NCBI GenBank assembly: GCA_013003285.1
Contig: JABDJY010000270.1
Coordinates: 1-6,782 of the forward strand
Direction: 5' to 3'
Origin: Alphaproteobacteria bacterium
Lineage (GTDB): Bacteria > Pseudomonadota > Alphaproteobacteria > UBA6615
DNA length: 6,782 nucleotides
Below the pieces are notes generated by a model. That model was not told where the DNA came from and ran no database searches. It was given only the letters and a program-made list of their open reading frames with translations. A program made the translations under genes and the position numbers. Numbering within the stretch: the stretch's first letter is position 1; each line of letters opens with the position of its first letter. Positions 1-5,353 of the stretch are shown here, piece after piece.

Positions 1-561
1 GATTTACCGAAACCAAGCGCAGCAGATACGGCACTTTCTCAAGAACTTCGCGCTTTAACAGCCCCAAAAATCATCCGCAGGCCAAGCGGTGCAACAGAGA
101 AAAACGTGGCGCGATTGGAGGCAACTAAAAGTTGTGAAAATTGCAATTTGCAGGGAGCCGATCTTTTCGCGACCGATTTATCCAATGCAAATCTCACGGG
201 GGCGGACTTATGCGGTGCCGTTTTAACCAGTTCCGACCTGAGCGGCGCCACCCTTGTGGGTGCGAATTTTGGCGGCGGTGCGGACTTAAACGAAGCCAAC
301 TTCAGCAACGCGGACCTAACCGGTGCTGATTTTCGTGGCACTGTGTTGGAATCGGTAAATTTCAGCGGCGCTAACCTCACGGCGGTACGTTTTGGACAGG
401 AAGAACCACTGAGTTATGTGAACTTTAGCCAAGCCAATCTTGACCAGGTTGATTTAACGGGCTTGGACTTATCCGAGGCGATCTTGCGAAACACCAAAGT
501 AGATGGCGCTAAAAGGTGCAATACCAAAATGCCGTCGGGTGCGGACAATTCCGGCTGCTAG
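1..561 (+). CDS. Pentapeptide-repeat protein, 5' end outside the window
   Basis: The frame is open from base 1 to the TAG at 559-561. Nearly all of it is made of A(D/N)LXX-type five-residue repeats (GADLF, NANLT, GADLC, SDLSG, EANFS, NADLT, GADFR and so on), which fold into a right-handed square beta-helix. Just before the repeats is T-K-S-C-E-N-C, a CxxC lead-in common in this family. The last 14 residues, starting C-N-T-K-M-P and ending N-S-G-C, match the usual C-terminal cap. The first possible start in the window is a GTG at 106. It has only a weak purine stretch upstream and would begin inside the conserved lead-in, and the 35 codons before it are open with no ATG, GTG or TTG, so the true start probably lies upstream. 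Base composition differs from the neighbours: lines 1-60 and 421-480 are 47% and 48% G+C by hand count, and TTA leucine codons are frequent. The biochemical role cannot be told from the sequence. Confidence 0.85.
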   Translation, partial: DLPKPSAADTALSQELRALTAPKIIRRPSGATEKNVARLEATKSCENCNLQGADLFATDLSNANLTGADLCGAVLTSSDLSGATLVGANFGGGADLNEANFSNADLTGADFRGTVLESVNFSGANLTAVRFGQEEPLSYVNFSQANLDQVDLTGLDLSEAILRNTKVDGAKRCNTKMPSGADNSGC

Positions 562-628
562 GGGATTCTGGGCCACGATATTACCAGCGATGCGGTCGCG
601 AACCTCAAAAAACGGACCTCTCGAATTC

Positions 629-646
629 AGCGAAGCCCGGTTCGCT
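629..646. terminator. Weak inverted repeat between convergent genes
   Basis: AGCGAA (629-634) and TTCGCT (641-646) form a perfect 6-bp stem with a 6-base loop, just past the dehalogenase stop on the minus strand. On that strand a run of six T (612-607) follows, but only 16 bases after the stem, so this is not a textbook intrinsic terminator. A competing 7-bp pairing, GCGAACC (598-604) with GGTTCGC (639-645), spans the same gap. Nothing else is visible in the 84-base gap 562-645. Confidence 0.25.
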
Positions 647-1524
647 CACCCCAGCCCGCGCAGCCAGTCGGCGATGGCTTGGCCGATTTCGTCGGGGGAG
701 TCTTCCTGGATGAAGTGGGAGCCTTTGACCCGGACTTCCGATTGGTTGGTCCAGGTGCGGCAGTAATCGCGGCTCGGGCCGTCCGACAGGATGGCGCCCG
801 GGTCGGCGTCGATGAACAGCTTGGGCACGTCGGCGGTGGCGATCCAGGCGGCGAAATCGTCGACGATGGCGACCACGTCGGCGGGCTCGCCGTCAATGGG
901 GATCTGCCGCGGCCAGGTCAGCGTCGGCCGCCGCGCCTCGCCGGCTTGCGTGAACGGGCGGCGGTATTCGGCCATCTCGTCATCGTTAAGGTCGCGCAGG
1001 ATCGAGCCGGGTAGCATGCGTTCGACGAAGAAGTTTTCCTCCAGCACCATCTTGTCGCCGGCCGGCGAGCGCATGGCCTGGAAGGCCGGCCGCGCGCGCT
1101 CGGGGAAATCGTCCCAGCTGCGCGACTGCACGATGGCCTCCATATAGGCGATGCCCTTGACCGCGTCGCGGTGCTTATTGGCCCAGTCGAAGCCCAGCGC
1201 CGAGCCCCAATCATGGATCACCAGGGTGACGTTTTGGGTCACGCCCAACGCCTCCAGCAAACCGGTCAGATAGGCCTGATGCTCGACGAAGCGATAGCGG
1301 TCGGGGCCGCTGTCGGGCAGCTTGTCGGAATCGCCCATGCCGATCAGGTCCGGCGCGATGCAGCGGCCCAGATCGGTCATGTAAGGCATGATGTTGCGCC
1401 ACAGATAGCTCGACGTCGGATTGCCGTGCAGGAACACGATGGGATCGCCGTCGGGCTGACCGGTCTCCACATAGGCCATGCGATGGCCGTTCACGTCTGC
1501 GAACTTCTTCTCGGTCCAGGTCAT
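646..1524 (-). CDS. dhaA: Haloalkane dehalogenase, LinB/DhaA type (HLD-II)
   Basis: This is a 292-residue alpha/beta-hydrolase expected to cleave carbon-halogen bonds with water, giving an alcohol, halide and a proton, probably in the cytoplasm. The full HLD-II active site is readable: H-G-N-P-T-S-S with halide-binding Asn35, nucleophile Asp105 and halide-binding Trp106 in V-I-H-D-W-G, catalytic acid Glu129 in Y-M-E-A, and base His270 in G-S-H-F-I-Q-E-D-S. From memory, these line up with LinB Asn38, Asp108, Trp109, Glu132 and His272, with similar total length. Long stretches (around residues 40-70, 104-131 and 194-220) resemble LinB closely. Residues just after Glu129 (V-Q-S-R-S-W) differ from LinB, so substrate range may differ. 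The start was set at the ATG 8 codons inside a longer TTG-initiated frame because AAAGGAG lies 8 bases before it. It is the last gene of the minus-strand block, 44 bases after the oxidoreductase stop. The family is very likely; the natural substrate is unknown. Confidence 0.92.
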   Translation of the reverse strand: MTWTEKKFADVNGHRMAYVETGQPDGDPIVFLHGNPTSSYLWRNIMPYMTDLGRCIAPDLIGMGDSDKLPDSGPDRYRFVEHQAYLTGLLEALGVTQNVTLVIHDWGSALGFDWANKHRDAVKGIAYMEAIVQSRSWDDFPERARPAFQAMRSPAGDKMVLEENFFVERMLPGSILRDLNDDEMAEYRRPFTQAGEARRPTLTWPRQIPIDGEPADVVAIVDDFAAWIATADVPKLFIDADPGAILSDGPSRDYCRTWTNQSEVRVKGSHFIQEDSPDEIGQAIADWLRGLG

Positions 1525-1532
1525 GATCGTCT

Positions 1533-1539
1533 CTCCTTT
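1533..1539 (-). promoter_or_regulatory. Ribosome binding site of the dehalogenase gene
   Basis: AAAGGAG on the minus strand, 8 bases before the ATG at 1524-1522. It decides the start in favour of the protein beginning M-T-W-T-E-K-K-F rather than the upstream TTG at 1548, which would lie before this site. Confidence 0.8.
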
Positions 1540-1568
1540 GGGGCGCAATCAGTCAGGGCTTTGGCGAC

Positions 1569-2549
1569 CTACGGGATCAGCACCGTCGAGCCGGTGGTGC
1601 GGCGCGCTTCCATGTCGCGCTGGGCCTTGCGAGCGTCTTTCAGGGCGTAGCGCTGATTGACGCGGATTTTCACCGCGCCGCTCTCGATGGTCTGGAACAG
1701 ATCGCGGGCGCGGGCCAGCAATTCCTTGCGCGTCACCGTGTAATTGACCAGGGCGCAGCGCGCCATGAAGGGCGAGCCCATGGCGCCGGTCGCCGCAATA
1801 TCGACCTTGGGCGGCTCGCCCGAGGCGCTGCCGAAGCTGATCAAGGTGCCCCGGCGGCGCACGCTGGCCAGGGATTCGTCCCAGGTCAGCTTGCCGACGG
1901 AATCATAGACCACATGGGCGCCCTCGCCGCCGGTGATCTCGCGCACCTTCTTGGCGAACTGCGCCTTGCGGGTGACGATGGGATGATGACAGCCATTGCG
2001 CTTGGCGAACTTCGCCTTCTCCTCGCTGCTGACCACGCCGATCACCGTGGCGCCCAGCGAATTGGCCCATTGGCACATGATCGAGCCGACCCCGCCGGCC
2101 GCGGCGTGAACCAGAATGGCGTCGCCCTTGCGCACGCGGTAGGCGTCGCGCAGCAGATATTGCGCGGTGATGCCCTTCAACAGGGCGGCCGCGGCGGTGC
2201 GGTCGTTAATGGCATCGGGGATCGGGATCAGGCTCGCCACCGGCGCGGTGCGGACCTCGGAATAGGCTTCGAGCGCCATGCCGCCCACATAGCCAAAGCG
2301 GTCGCCGACCTTGACCCCGCGCACGCCGGGGCCGATCGCTTCGACCACGCCGACCGCCTCGTTGCCCATGCCGTTGGGCAGCGGCACCTTATAGATGCCG
2401 CGCCGGCGGTAGGTGTCGGCCAGGTTGAGACCGATCACCTTATGGCGCAGCAGCACTTCGCCTTTGCCCGGCTCGGGCACCTCGACGGTCTCCCATTTCA
2501 GGACACTCGGCCCACCGGTCTCATACATACGAAAGGCTTTAGTTTTCAT
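1569..2549 (-). CDS. Zinc-independent quinone oxidoreductase (zeta-crystallin-like MDR family)
   Basis: This 326-residue medium-chain dehydrogenase/reductase belongs to the quinone oxidoreductase branch, which uses NAD(P)H to reduce quinones or activated enones. An N-terminal GroES-like domain (about 1-120) carries the family's G-L-N-L-A-D-T-Y-R-R-R-G and G-N-E-A-V-G-V-V-E motifs. The Rossmann domain shows A-A-A-G-G-V-G at 149-155, then V-V-S-S-E-E-K-A, the region that usually contacts the NADPH phosphate. The cysteines and histidines of zinc-dependent alcohol dehydrogenases are missing at the usual places, as expected for this branch. The length is typical. The ATG start has GGGGAG 6 bases upstream (2561-2556). 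The gene lies 33 bases after the VOC gene and 44 bases before the dehalogenase, so co-transcription is likely. E. coli QorA is the nearest familiar relative. The actual acceptor cannot be read from the sequence; a crotonyl-CoA-reductase-like or enone substrate is possible. Confidence 0.88.
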   Translation of the reverse strand: MKTKAFRMYETGGPSVLKWETVEVPEPGKGEVLLRHKVIGLNLADTYRRRGIYKVPLPNGMGNEAVGVVEAIGPGVRGVKVGDRFGYVGGMALEAYSEVRTAPVASLIPIPDAINDRTAAAALLKGITAQYLLRDAYRVRKGDAILVHAAAGGVGSIMCQWANSLGATVIGVVSSEEKAKFAKRNGCHHPIVTRKAQFAKKVREITGGEGAHVVYDSVGKLTWDESLASVRRRGTLISFGSASGEPPKVDIAATGAMGSPFMARCALVNYTVTRKELLARARDLFQTIESGAVKIRVNQRYALKDARKAQRDMEARRTTGSTVLIP

Positions 2550-2582
2550 AACTTACTCCCCATACTTAATTCGATACCGGAA

Positions 2583-2936
2583 CTAACCGGCGCGTTGGAA
2601 TAGCTGAACCAGATTGCCATCCGGGTCGCGAAAGGTCAGCGCTTTGCCATGGTCGCCCATGTCGCGCTGGTCGACGATCTCGGCGCCGCCGGCGGAAATT
2701 TGATCGCGGCTGGCGGCGATATCATCGACCTCGAAGATCACCACCGCACCGGTCGCCCCGTCGGCGCCCTCGTCGGGGGAACTGAGCGAGAAATTAACGT
2801 CGCCGGCCTTCATCTGCGCCCATTTATCGCCGTCCTGGAAGGTCAGGGCCAGGCCCAGCGCGTCGCGATAAAAGGCCACCGCGCGATCCATATCGCCGGT
2901 GATGTAATAGGCATTCTGTAGTTTCTTGACGGCCAT
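2583..2936 (-). CDS. Small VOC-family protein (glyoxalase/bleomycin-resistance fold)
   Basis: A 117-residue protein with one vicinal-oxygen-chelate domain. Its landmarks are D-M-D-R-A-V-A-F-Y-R-D-A-L-G-L (15-29), F-E-V-D-D-I mid-chain, and F-R-D-P-D-G-N-L-V-Q-L-F-Q near the end (102-114). Two beta-alpha-beta-beta-beta modules in one chain of this size normally dimerise to form the active sites. The usual metal ligands are not evident: the first strand has N-A-Y-Y where a His is common, and the last strand has V-Q-L where a Glu is usual (G-N-x-x-E). It may therefore bind metal differently or act as a binding protein rather than a glyoxalase. The ATG start has GGGGAG 5 bases upstream (2947-2942). 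The gene sits 32 bases after the methyltransferase and 33 before the oxidoreductase. Substrate unknown. Confidence 0.82.
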   Translation of the reverse strand: MAVKKLQNAYYITGDMDRAVAFYRDALGLALTFQDGDKWAQMKAGDVNFSLSSPDEGADGATGAVVIFEVDDIAASRDQISAGGAEIVDQRDMGDHGKALTFRDPDGNLVQLFQRAG

Positions 2937-2968
2937 GACGTCTCCCCGCTTTGCACCTTGTTAGCCGA

Positions 2969-3595
2969 TCAGCCGGTCTTGCGAAACACCACGGACAGAT
3001 TATTCACCGGCATTTCGATGACCTGATCGAGCACCAGACCCTCGGCGCGCGCGGCCGCTTCCACGTCGTCGAGATCGCGCACGCCCCATTGCGGATCGCG
3101 CGCCTGTAGCGAGCGGTCGAAGTCTTCGTTGCTGGGCACGGTGTGAACCCCGCCGCGGCGATAGGGCCCATAGAGATATAGAAAACCGCCCGGCGGCAAG
3201 ATGCGCCCCGCCCCGGCCAGCAGGCCGAGGGCTGCCGTCCACGGCGCAATATGGATCATGTTGATATTGACGATGGCCGAGATGGGAAATTCCGGCGGCG
3301 TTACCTCGACCGGCCACACCGGGTCGCTGGCGTCCAGCTCGACCGGCGGCAACAGCCGGGCTGAGTCCGTGCGCTGGCACCAATCCTCGATACTGCCGAT
3401 CAGCGCTTGGTCGAACTCGCTGGGCTGCCAGCGACGCGGCGCCAGTTCGGGGGTGAAGAAAGCGGCGTGCTGCCCGGTGCCGCTGGAGACTTCCAGCACG
3501 GTGCCGGTCGGCGGCAGGACTCTTTGCAGCACGTCCAGGATGGCGGTGCGGTTGCGTTCCGCCGCCGGGGCCTTGCGCGGTCGATGCACCATCAT
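2969..3595 (-). CDS. DUF938 SAM-dependent methyltransferase-like protein
   Basis: A 208-residue class I methyltransferase-fold protein of the DUF938 family (related to eukaryotic METTL26), whose substrate is not established. Landmarks in order are the N-terminal P-A-A-E-R-N (10-15), the SAM-binding motif V-L-E-V-S-S-G-T-G-Q-H-A-A (33-45), W-Q-P-S-E-F-D (56-62), I-N-M-I-H-I-A-P-W (111-119), L-P-P-G-G-F-L-Y-L-Y-G-P-Y-R-R-G-G (133-149) and the C-terminal N-N-L-S-V-V-F-R. The length is usual for the family and no domain is missing. The start codon overlaps the stop of the gene before it (ATGA, 3595-3592), implying translational coupling. GAGG upstream, inside the end of the previous gene, could serve as the ribosome binding site. 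A second ATG follows immediately. The methylated substrate cannot be predicted. Confidence 0.88.
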   Translation of the reverse strand: MMVHRPRKAPAAERNRTAILDVLQRVLPPTGTVLEVSSGTGQHAAFFTPELAPRRWQPSEFDQALIGSIEDWCQRTDSARLLPPVELDASDPVWPVEVTPPEFPISAIVNINMIHIAPWTAALGLLAGAGRILPPGGFLYLYGPYRRGGVHTVPSNEDFDRSLQARDPQWGVRDLDDVEAAARAEGLVLDQVIEMPVNNLSVVFRKTG

Positions 3596-4251
3596 TTGCC
3601 TGCCTCGTGTTGGGCCTCGTGCTGGGCCTCATGTTGGTCGACCAGGTCGCGCAGCCGCACCATGGCGGCGTCTTCCAGGCCCTCGCGGTCGAGCGCGTCG
3701 ACCAGCAGATCGAGATATTCCCGGCAGCGGCCCCAATCGCCCTCGGCCCGCGCGATGATCGCCGCCGCCTCGTCATCGGGCAGGCGGCCGGCATAATTCT
3801 GGTGGTCGCGATTGCCGACAAAACAGATCGCCGGCACCATGCCGGCATCGGTCACCACCGGGCACCAGGTGGGGAAATAAACGCCGCTGAACATTTCGCG
3901 TAGCCAGAGTGCCTTCAAATCGCTGTCGCGGCTGTCCGGGTGCAGGCGAAAGACCTTTCCCTGGCAAGTCGTGCTGTCCGGTTCGAGCGCCAGACCGAGG
4001 CCCGGATTATCCGGCCGGCCCCGTGCGCGGATGGTCCAGAAGCTGAAATGGCGGGCATAGCCGTGCAGTGTGCCGTTGCGCGCCTCCGCCGGTTCGAAAT
4101 CCGACCGCCAGATCAGCGAGCCGGCAGCGAAAACCCAGATATCTTTCGGATCGGGCGCCTTGGTGAGGAAGCCGGTCAAATGGACGCGGCGCGCCTCGTC
4201 GGACAGATCGACGGCTTCGGTGGGCGGCGGATTGACAGCGAATTTCGACAC
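3592..4251 (-). CDS. ChaC-like gamma-glutamylcyclotransferase
   Basis: A 219-residue protein of the ChaC family, whose members split glutathione into 5-oxoproline and Cys-Gly in the cytoplasm. Landmarks are W-V-F-A-A-G-S-L-I-W (39-48), the substrate loop; R-A-R-G-R-P-D-N-P-G (75-84), matching RGTxExPG; L-W-L-R-E-M (115-120), whose Glu119 fits the catalytic acid/base; Y-F-P-T-W (125-129); and the G-D-W-G-R-C-R-E-Y-L segment near the end. The usual Tyr of YGSL is Ala43 here, which may alter activity. The tail carries three QHEA repeats (206-217). The start is uncertain: GTG at 4251 lies just after an in-frame TGA and has no clear ribosome binding site. A TTG at residue 25 would still leave the whole domain, which begins near residue 38. 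It is the first gene of the minus-strand block and overlaps the DUF938 gene by 4 bases. Confidence 0.83.
   Translation of the reverse strand: MSKFAVNPPPTEAVDLSDEARRVHLTGFLTKAPDPKDIWVFAAGSLIWRSDFEPAEARNGTLHGYARHFSFWTIRARGRPDNPGLGLALEPDSTTCQGKVFRLHPDSRDSDLKALWLREMFSGVYFPTWCPVVTDAGMVPAICFVGNRDHQNYAGRLPDDEAAAIIARAEGDWGRCREYLDLLVDALDREGLEDAAMVRLRDLVDQHEAQHEAQHEAGK
3603..3638. repeat. Three 12-base tandem repeats encoding QHEA
   Basis: The units at 3603-3614, 3615-3626 and 3627-3638 read CCTCGTGTTGGG, CCTCGTGCTGGG and CCTCATGTTGGT, differing by 1-3 bases. On the minus strand they encode Gln-His-Glu-Ala three times at the C-terminus of the ChaC-like protein. A change in copy number would keep the frame. 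They lie a few bases before the overlapping stop/start of the two genes. Confidence 0.85.
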
Positions 4252-4393
4252 GGGGTCAGCGGCGCGGGGCAGTTGTTGTGGGGCTATTTTGATCGGCCCG
4301 GTATACGCCAGAAAAATTGAGCGGTATACCGTCGCTCCTGCTATCTTCGGTGAAAATCACCTTATCAGAATCAGAACGACAGAGAGCGAGAGC
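4252..4393. promoter_or_regulatory. Divergent intergenic control region
   Basis: This is the only sizeable non-coding gap (142 bases). It separates the divergent five-gene minus block and two-gene plus block, so it should hold promoters for both. It is richer in A+T than the flanking genes, notably 4286-4317 and 4341-4377. A candidate plus-strand promoter is TTGAGC (4317-4322) and TATCTT (4342-4347) with a long 19-base spacer. No convincing minus-strand promoter was found by eye. A short direct repeat, TCAGAA twice (4365-4376), precedes the start of the dehydrogenase gene. Confidence 0.6.
4299..4331. promoter_or_regulatory. Putative operator pair, two GGTATAC elements
   Basis: CGGTATAC occurs at 4299-4306 and again at 4322-4329, start to start 23 bases. 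The second copy extends to CGGTATACCG (4322-4331), a perfect 10-base palindrome; the first is symmetrical only over GTATAC. GGTATACC is the core of operators bound by GntR/FadR-type regulators such as UxuR. The palindrome sits directly behind the candidate -35 box at 4317-4322, where a bound repressor would block transcription. The assignment to a regulator family is inference. Confidence 0.45.
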
Positions 4394-5332
4394 ATGGCAA
4401 ACGATAATCTTAAAGCCCACACCTTCGGTTGGATCGGCACGGGCAAAATGGGCTACCCCATGGCCGAACGGCTGATCGCCGCCGGGGTGGACGTGACCGT
4501 CTATAACCGCACCGCCGCCAAGGCCGAGCCGCTGGGCGTCACCGTTGTCGGCGCGCCGTCCGATCTGGCCGACCGCGACATTGTCTACACCATCGTCACC
4601 GACGATACGGCGTTCCTCGAGACCGTGCTGGGCCCCAACGGCGTTTTGTCTGGCGACACCACGCCGAAGATTTTGATCGATTCCTCGACCGTATCGCCGG
4701 AGGCGTCGGACAAGGTGCGCGCCGCCGCCAACGCGAAGGGCGTGCAGTTCCTCGCCACCCCGATCAGCGGCAACGGCAACGCCGTCAAGGCCGGCAAGGC
4801 CTCGCTGGGCGTGTCCGGCCCGCGCGACGCCTATGATGTCGTCGAACCCTATCTCGAACAGCTGGGCCGCGGCGTCAGCTATCTCGGCGAAGGCGATCTG
4901 GCCCGGCTGGCCAAACTGGCGCACAATGTGATGCTCGGCGTCGTCGCCCAGTGTCTGGCCGAGATCACCGTGTTCACCGAACGCGGCGGCGTCGAGCGCC
5001 ACGCCTTCCTCGACTACCTGAACAAGAGCGCGATGGGATCGATCTTCACGGCCTATAAAGTACCCGCCCTGGTGCATCTGGATTATACCGCCACCCATAC
5101 GTCGAAGATGCTGCGCAAGGATATGGAGCTGGCCTTGAACGCGGCGCGCGATCTGGAAGTGCCCATGCCGATCGCCAATATGACGCGCGACATTATCCAG
5201 TCCTTGATTGGCAACGGCCATGGCGATTCCGACTTCGCCGCACTGATCGAACTGCAAGCCAAGGCATCGGGTTATGAGATCCAGCCGGAGGATGTGGAGG
5301 TCTCCGACGGCCTGCAGGCCGCCGCCGAGTAA
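4394..5332 (+). CDS. NAD(P)-dependent beta-hydroxyacid dehydrogenase (3-hydroxyisobutyrate dehydrogenase family)
   Basis: A 312-residue enzyme of the family that oxidises beta-hydroxy acids to semialdehydes, or the reverse (3-hydroxyisobutyrate, tartronate semialdehyde and related). The Rossmann motif F-G-W-I-G-T-G-K-M-G-Y-P-M-A is at 11-24. Asn38-Arg39 end the second strand, which often favours NADP. D-S-S-T-V-S-P (96-102) is the conserved STxxP region. Lys174 in L-A-K-L-A-H-N with Asn178 matches the catalytic K-x-x-x-N. The substrate loop reads T-P-I-S-G-N-G-N-A (122-130) where most members have P-V-S-G-G, so the substrate may differ. The ATG at 4394 was chosen because the protein then begins just before the Rossmann fold; the frame stays open upstream into the antisense of the ChaC-like gene. 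A purine-rich stretch precedes it but no strong ribosome binding site. It is followed 21 bases later by an aminotransferase gene. Confidence 0.88.
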   Translation: MANDNLKAHTFGWIGTGKMGYPMAERLIAAGVDVTVYNRTAAKAEPLGVTVVGAPSDLADRDIVYTIVTDDTAFLETVLGPNGVLSGDTTPKILIDSSTVSPEASDKVRAAANAKGVQFLATPISGNGNAVKAGKASLGVSGPRDAYDVVEPYLEQLGRGVSYLGEGDLARLAKLAHNVMLGVVAQCLAEITVFTERGGVERHAFLDYLNKSAMGSIFTAYKVPALVHLDYTATHTSKMLRKDMELALNAARDLEVPMPIANMTRDIIQSLIGNGHGDSDFAALIELQAKASGYEIQPEDVEVSDGLQAAAE

Positions 5333-5340
5333 CCGCCAAC

Positions 5341-5345
5341 AAGGA
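5341..5345 (+). promoter_or_regulatory. Ribosome binding site of the aminotransferase gene
   Basis: AAGGA lies 8 bases before the ATG at 5354, within the 21-base gap after the dehydrogenase stop. A nearer ATG at 5346-5348 is out of frame and directly abuts this site, so it is not the start. Confidence 0.7.
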
Positions 5346-5353
5346 ATGGCCCT

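Noticed and set aside
629..646. Strong bidirectional terminator between the convergent genes
   Set aside because: The stem is only 6 bp and the T run is 16 bases away; it is listed only as a weak candidate.
1525..1548. TTG start adding 8 residues to the dehalogenase
   Set aside because: The ribosome binding site lies inside this extension, and the internal ATG matches the family's usual N-terminus.
1914..2603. Open frame of 229 codons on the plus strand opposite the quinone oxidoreductase
   Set aside because: Low-complexity Ala/Gly/His/Asp-rich shadow of a gene with clear motifs on the other strand.
3000..3848. Open frame on the minus strand overlapping the DUF938 and ChaC-like genes in another frame
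   Set aside because: It is Arg/Ala/Pro-rich with no motif, whereas both real genes have strong family signatures and a typical ATGA overlap.
4365..4376. TCAGAA direct repeat as an operator
   Set aside because: Two adjacent 6-base copies in a purine-rich leader are too short to separate from chance.
4070..4393. Upstream in-frame extension of the dehydrogenase gene
   Set aside because: It runs antisense through the start of the ChaC-like gene and the promoter region, and the added residues have no recognisable fold; the protein from 4394 is already full length for its family.
4256..5257. Long open frame (333 codons) on the minus strand, antisense to the beta-hydroxyacid dehydrogenase
   Set aside because: It mirrors the codons of a clearly recognisable gene, is rich in His, Gly, Ala and Arg as expected of GC-rich shadows, and shows no family motif.
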